Of a DNA stretch of 64,000 nt, positions 61,729 through 64,000 are shown piece after piece. The notes under the pieces were generated by a model. The model was not told the DNA's origin. It was given only the letters and a program-made list of their open reading frames with translations, and made no database searches. The translations under genes were made by a program, and so were the position numbers. Origin of the DNA: Alkalimonas mucilaginosa (GTDB lineage Bacteria > Pseudomonadota > Gammaproteobacteria > Enterobacterales > Alteromonadaceae); NCBI RefSeq assembly GCF_036327005.1, contig NZ_JAUGZK010000001.1, positions 248,001 through 312,000 of the forward strand. The letters are read 5' to 3'. The stretch's first letter is position 1. Each line of letters starts with the position of its first letter.

Positions 61729-63000
61729 ATGACTAAGTTAACAAAACTCAGCTCAGCTCTGGCAATCGCTCTTGCACTGACGGCAGGCTCATTCTATGTT
61801 CCGGCCAGTCTGGCAGAAACTGCTGCACAACAGCAACAGCGTATTCAGGAGCGTAAAGATCGTCGCAGTCAGGTCGTCAGTGAGCGCACAGGCCGTTCGG
61901 TCTCGAATGCTTTTGATCTGTACCAGGAAGACAAAACTGCCGAAGCTTTGAGAGTCTTGCTCGATACCAGAACCAGTTCTGATTTCGACCGGGCTTTCGT
62001 TGATCGCTATATCGGCCAGTTGTACATTGGTGAAGATAATCAAAAAGCGTTGGAGTACCTGCAACGGGCCGCAAAGCCGGATATTTTAAGCTTTAATGAT
62101 CAGGCTGGTTTGCTTGAGACCATTGCTCAATTGCATTTGCAGAATGAGGCTTATCAGCAAGCAATTGATGCGTACCAGCAATGGATGCATTTTACTGGGG
62201 AAGAAAAACACGATGTCTATTTCCGGATGGCTGCCGCTTATCAGCAACTGGAACAATATGGCAATGTGATCAGCCCGATCAATCGTGCAATTGCGTTGTC
62301 TGATGTACCTCGTGAAAACTACTACACGCTAAAGTTTGCCGCTTTATTTGAAGGGCAGCGTATTCCTGAGGCAACGGCAGTGCTGGAAGAAATGGTAACA
62401 TTGTTTCCAGACAGCGGTCAGTGGTGGTTCTTCCTGGGTAATACCTATCAGTTGCAGGAAGATTTTCAAAAATCTCTTTCTGTGTTAAGGGTAGCGAATA
62501 TCCAGGGCTTTCTTGAATCCCGTTCTCATTTTCAAATGTACGGTCAGATGTTTGCAAACAACGAAATGCCATACAAGGCAGCCTCATTGTTTGAAGAGAA
62601 AATGAAAGCCGGTGTTATTCCAGAGAATCGCCAGATTTTGTTGGCAACTGCCAGTAACTATCAGGCAGCTCGTGAATATGCAAAAGCGGCTGAGTTTTAT
62701 GGCCGTTTGGGGCAGCTCGAGAACGATGCAGAAGCATACCGTCGTCAAGGCGAAGCTTTGCTGAATATTCAGCGTTATCGTAATGCGATCACTGCGTTTA
62801 ATCGTGCTCTGGAGTTAAATGTAGAAAATACAGCTCGGGTGCATATGAGCTTGGTTAATGCCCATTTTTATCTGGAGCAGTATCCGCAAGCTTTGGCATC
62901 GGCACAACAAGCCCGTCGTGATGCTTCATTAGCACGGCAGGCCCGTAGCTGGGAAGATTACATTCGCGAAAAAGCCAAGCAAAAAGGTGTAAACCTATAA
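61729..63000 (+). CDS. TPR-repeat protein of the TonB2-type operon
   Basis: A 423-residue exported protein: signal peptide (cleavage near VPASLAE) followed by helical tetratricopeptide repeats over nearly the whole length (for example YQQAIDAYQQWMHF, YAKAAEFYGRLGQLE, YRNAITAFNRALELN). TPR proteins at this position are part of TonB2-type operons in Vibrio and Shewanella relatives and probably help contact receptors. ATG 61729 is 6 bases after GGAGG; the ATG at 61726, overlapping the tonB stop, is an alternative. Confidence 0.88.
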   Translation: MTKLTKLSSALAIALALTAGSFYVPASLAETAAQQQQRIQERKDRRSQVVSERTGRSVSNAFDLYQEDKTAEALRVLLDTRTSSDFDRAFVDRYIGQLYIGEDNQKALEYLQRAAKPDILSFNDQAGLLETIAQLHLQNEAYQQAIDAYQQWMHFTGEEKHDVYFRMAAAYQQLEQYGNVISPINRAIALSDVPRENYYTLKFAALFEGQRIPEATAVLEEMVTLFPDSGQWWFFLGNTYQLQEDFQKSLSVLRVANIQGFLESRSHFQMYGQMFANNEMPYKAASLFEEKMKAGVIPENRQILLATASNYQAAREYAKAAEFYGRLGQLENDAEAYRRQGEALLNIQRYRNAITAFNRALELNVENTARVHMSLVNAHFYLEQYPQALASAQQARRDASLARQARSWEDYIREKAKQKGVNL

Positions 63001-63013
63001 CCTTTTGCTTTTG

Positions 63014-63047
63014 AATAAAAAACCCGCCAAATGGCGGGTTTTTTATT
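63014..63047. terminator. Bidirectional terminator
   Basis: A perfect 15-base stem (AATAAAAAACCCGCC / GGCGGGTTTTTTATT) with an AAAT loop, giving a T-run on either strand. It separates the convergent TPR gene and the sigma-54 activator gene. Confidence 0.9.
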
Positions 63048-63067
63048 CAGCACAAGCAGGGTTGTGG

Positions 63068-64000
63068 TTAGTGCTCATTATTAGTTTCGCTGTTGCGTAG
63101 ATCAAGCATCCGGTACTTATCGATCAATGAATACAGGGTCGGGCGGGTGACCCCAAGTAAGTCGGCTGTTTTGGACAGATTGCCGTTACTCAAAGCATAA
63201 GCTTCCCGAATGGCTTGTGTTTCGGCATCTTCCCGCACTTTGCGCAGTGTTCTTGGGGCCAGGTCTTCTGTCGATGGTAATAGCCCTAGGTCGCTTGCAG
63301 TAATTTGTTTGCTGTCGGCCAGAATGACGGCAGATTTCAGCTTATTCTGCAGCTCGCGGATATTGCCAGGCCAACGGTGGCTAAGCAGTGCCTGAATGGC
63401 ATCTTCCGACAACGAGTGGACCTGGGTTTTAAACTCCTGGTTGAATTTATGCAGCAAGGCTTTGGCGATGATCACCACGTCCTGGCCACGGTCCCGTAAT
63501 GGCGGAATAAACAGGGTCATTTCACTGATACGGTAATAGAGATCTTCCCGGAAAGTTTGCTCAGCTACCATTTCTGCCAGATTACGATGGGTTGCGCAAA
63601 TCACCCGTACATCCACTTCGATTACCTGCCGGCCACCAAGGCGCTCGATAACCCGTTCTTGTAAAAAACGCAACATCTTTGCTTGCAGGCTTAGTGGCAT
63701 ATCACCAATTTCATCCAGCAGTAAAGTACCGCCATTGGCACACTCAATTTTTCCCAGTGTGGTCTTATTGGCGCCGGTAAAGGCTCCTTTTTCATAGCCA
63801 AAGAGCTCACTTTCCAGCAAGTTTTCAGGGATTGAAGCACAGTTAATAGCAATAAAAGGTTTTTCAGCGCGAGGACTTTGTTTGTGAATGCTGCGTGCAA
63901 ATACTTCTTTACCAGTACCACTTTCTCCCTGCAATAAGGTAGTAATTTCAGTTGGGGCAATCTTTTCTACCATGCGACAAGCTTTTAAGATGCTATCGCT
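63068..64000 (-). CDS. Sigma-54-dependent response regulator, PrsR-like (5' truncated)
   Basis: The frame is open to the right edge, so the N-terminal receiver part is missing. Present: an AAA+ domain with Walker A LLQGESGTGKE, the sigma-54 contact loop ESELFGYEKGAFTGA, Walker B GGTLLLDEIGDM, and RVICATHRNL, DLYYRI and HRWPGNIRELQN. A Fis-type HTH ends the protein (GNLSKTADLLGVTRPTLYSLIDKY). The end, with RKVREDAETQAI, closely resembles PrsR, the regulator linked to PEP-CTERM/exosortase systems, but no exosortase gene is in view. It converges on the TonB operon. Confidence 0.88.
   Translation of the reverse strand, partial: SDSILKACRMVEKIAPTEITTLLQGESGTGKEVFARSIHKQSPRAEKPFIAINCASIPENLLESELFGYEKGAFTGANKTTLGKIECANGGTLLLDEIGDMPLSLQAKMLRFLQERVIERLGGRQVIEVDVRVICATHRNLAEMVAEQTFREDLYYRISEMTLFIPPLRDRGQDVVIIAKALLHKFNQEFKTQVHSLSEDAIQALLSHRWPGNIRELQNKLKSAVILADSKQITASDLGLLPSTEDLAPRTLRKVREDAETQAIREAYALSNGNLSKTADLLGVTRPTLYSLIDKYRMLDLRNSETNNEH

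Noticed and set aside
1..64000. tRNA, rRNA, CRISPR arrays, insertion sequences or prophage
   Set aside because: I found no spaced direct-repeat arrays, transposase or phage-structural motifs, and no tRNA cloverleaf was noticed in the gaps read.

Overview
The window looks like chromosome of a gammaproteobacterium of the Alteromonadales / Rheinheimera-Alishewanella type. This is an inference from the gene complement and order: rsmE-gshB-yqgE-ruvX, metK, and tkt-epd-pgk-fba lie close together, and there is a DUF3450-ExbB-ExbB-ExbD-TonB-TPR operon of the Vibrio/Shewanella TonB2 kind. Coding density is high, many genes overlap by 1-8 bases, and I see no rRNA or tRNA gene, insertion sequence, prophage or CRISPR array.

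Layout. 1-1.0 kb: the end of a TPR protein and a DCC-family thiol protein. 1.2-8.7 kb: an RND efflux operon (one lipoprotein adaptor, two permeases) behind a good match to a sigma-54 promoter. 8.8-16 kb: a sulfate/chromate block, with cysA and an SLC13 permease on the plus strand converging on sbp-cysU-cysW, and the chromate exporter chrA just upstream of sbp. 16-22.3 kb: a lipoprotein kexin-like subtilase with a small downstream gene that resembles a detached subtilase propeptide/chaperone (the Aeromonas ASP/ORF2 layout), then a large beta-propeller amidohydrolase. 22.4-25.9 kb: a MacAB-like export operon. 26-31.6 kb: a subtilase with plant-type leucine-rich repeats, a PKD-like domain and a GlyGly-CTERM-like tail, followed by NAD-malic enzyme and a serine hydrolase.

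31.6-39.8 kb: housekeeping genes (DUF3429, rlmA, a YciU/HI1450-type DNA mimic, an isochorismatase-like hydrolase), a compact tonB-ECF sigma-putative anti-sigma operon, S1/P1 nuclease, rlmJ, a SpoU methyltransferase and an orphan glgC. 39.9-45.8 kb: seven tightly packed minus-strand genes (superinfection-immunity-like, Yip1, MacA-like adaptor, ABC ATPase, MacB-like permease, LytS-type kinase, LytTR regulator). 45.9-52 kb: DUF1653, ruvX, yqgE, gshB, rsmE, an AbgT transporter and metK with an upstream MetJ-like operator. 52.3-57.7 kb: tkt, epd, pgk and class II fba. 58-63 kb: the DUF3450/TonB operon. Right edge: a truncated sigma-54 activator of the PrsR type.

The most unusual material is in the envelope and secretion genes: the two-gene subtilase/chaperone unit, the LRR subtilase, the tonB-sigma-anti-sigma operon, and the seven-gene exporter/two-component operon. 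All functions are assigned from protein sequence recognition alone; no search was run.
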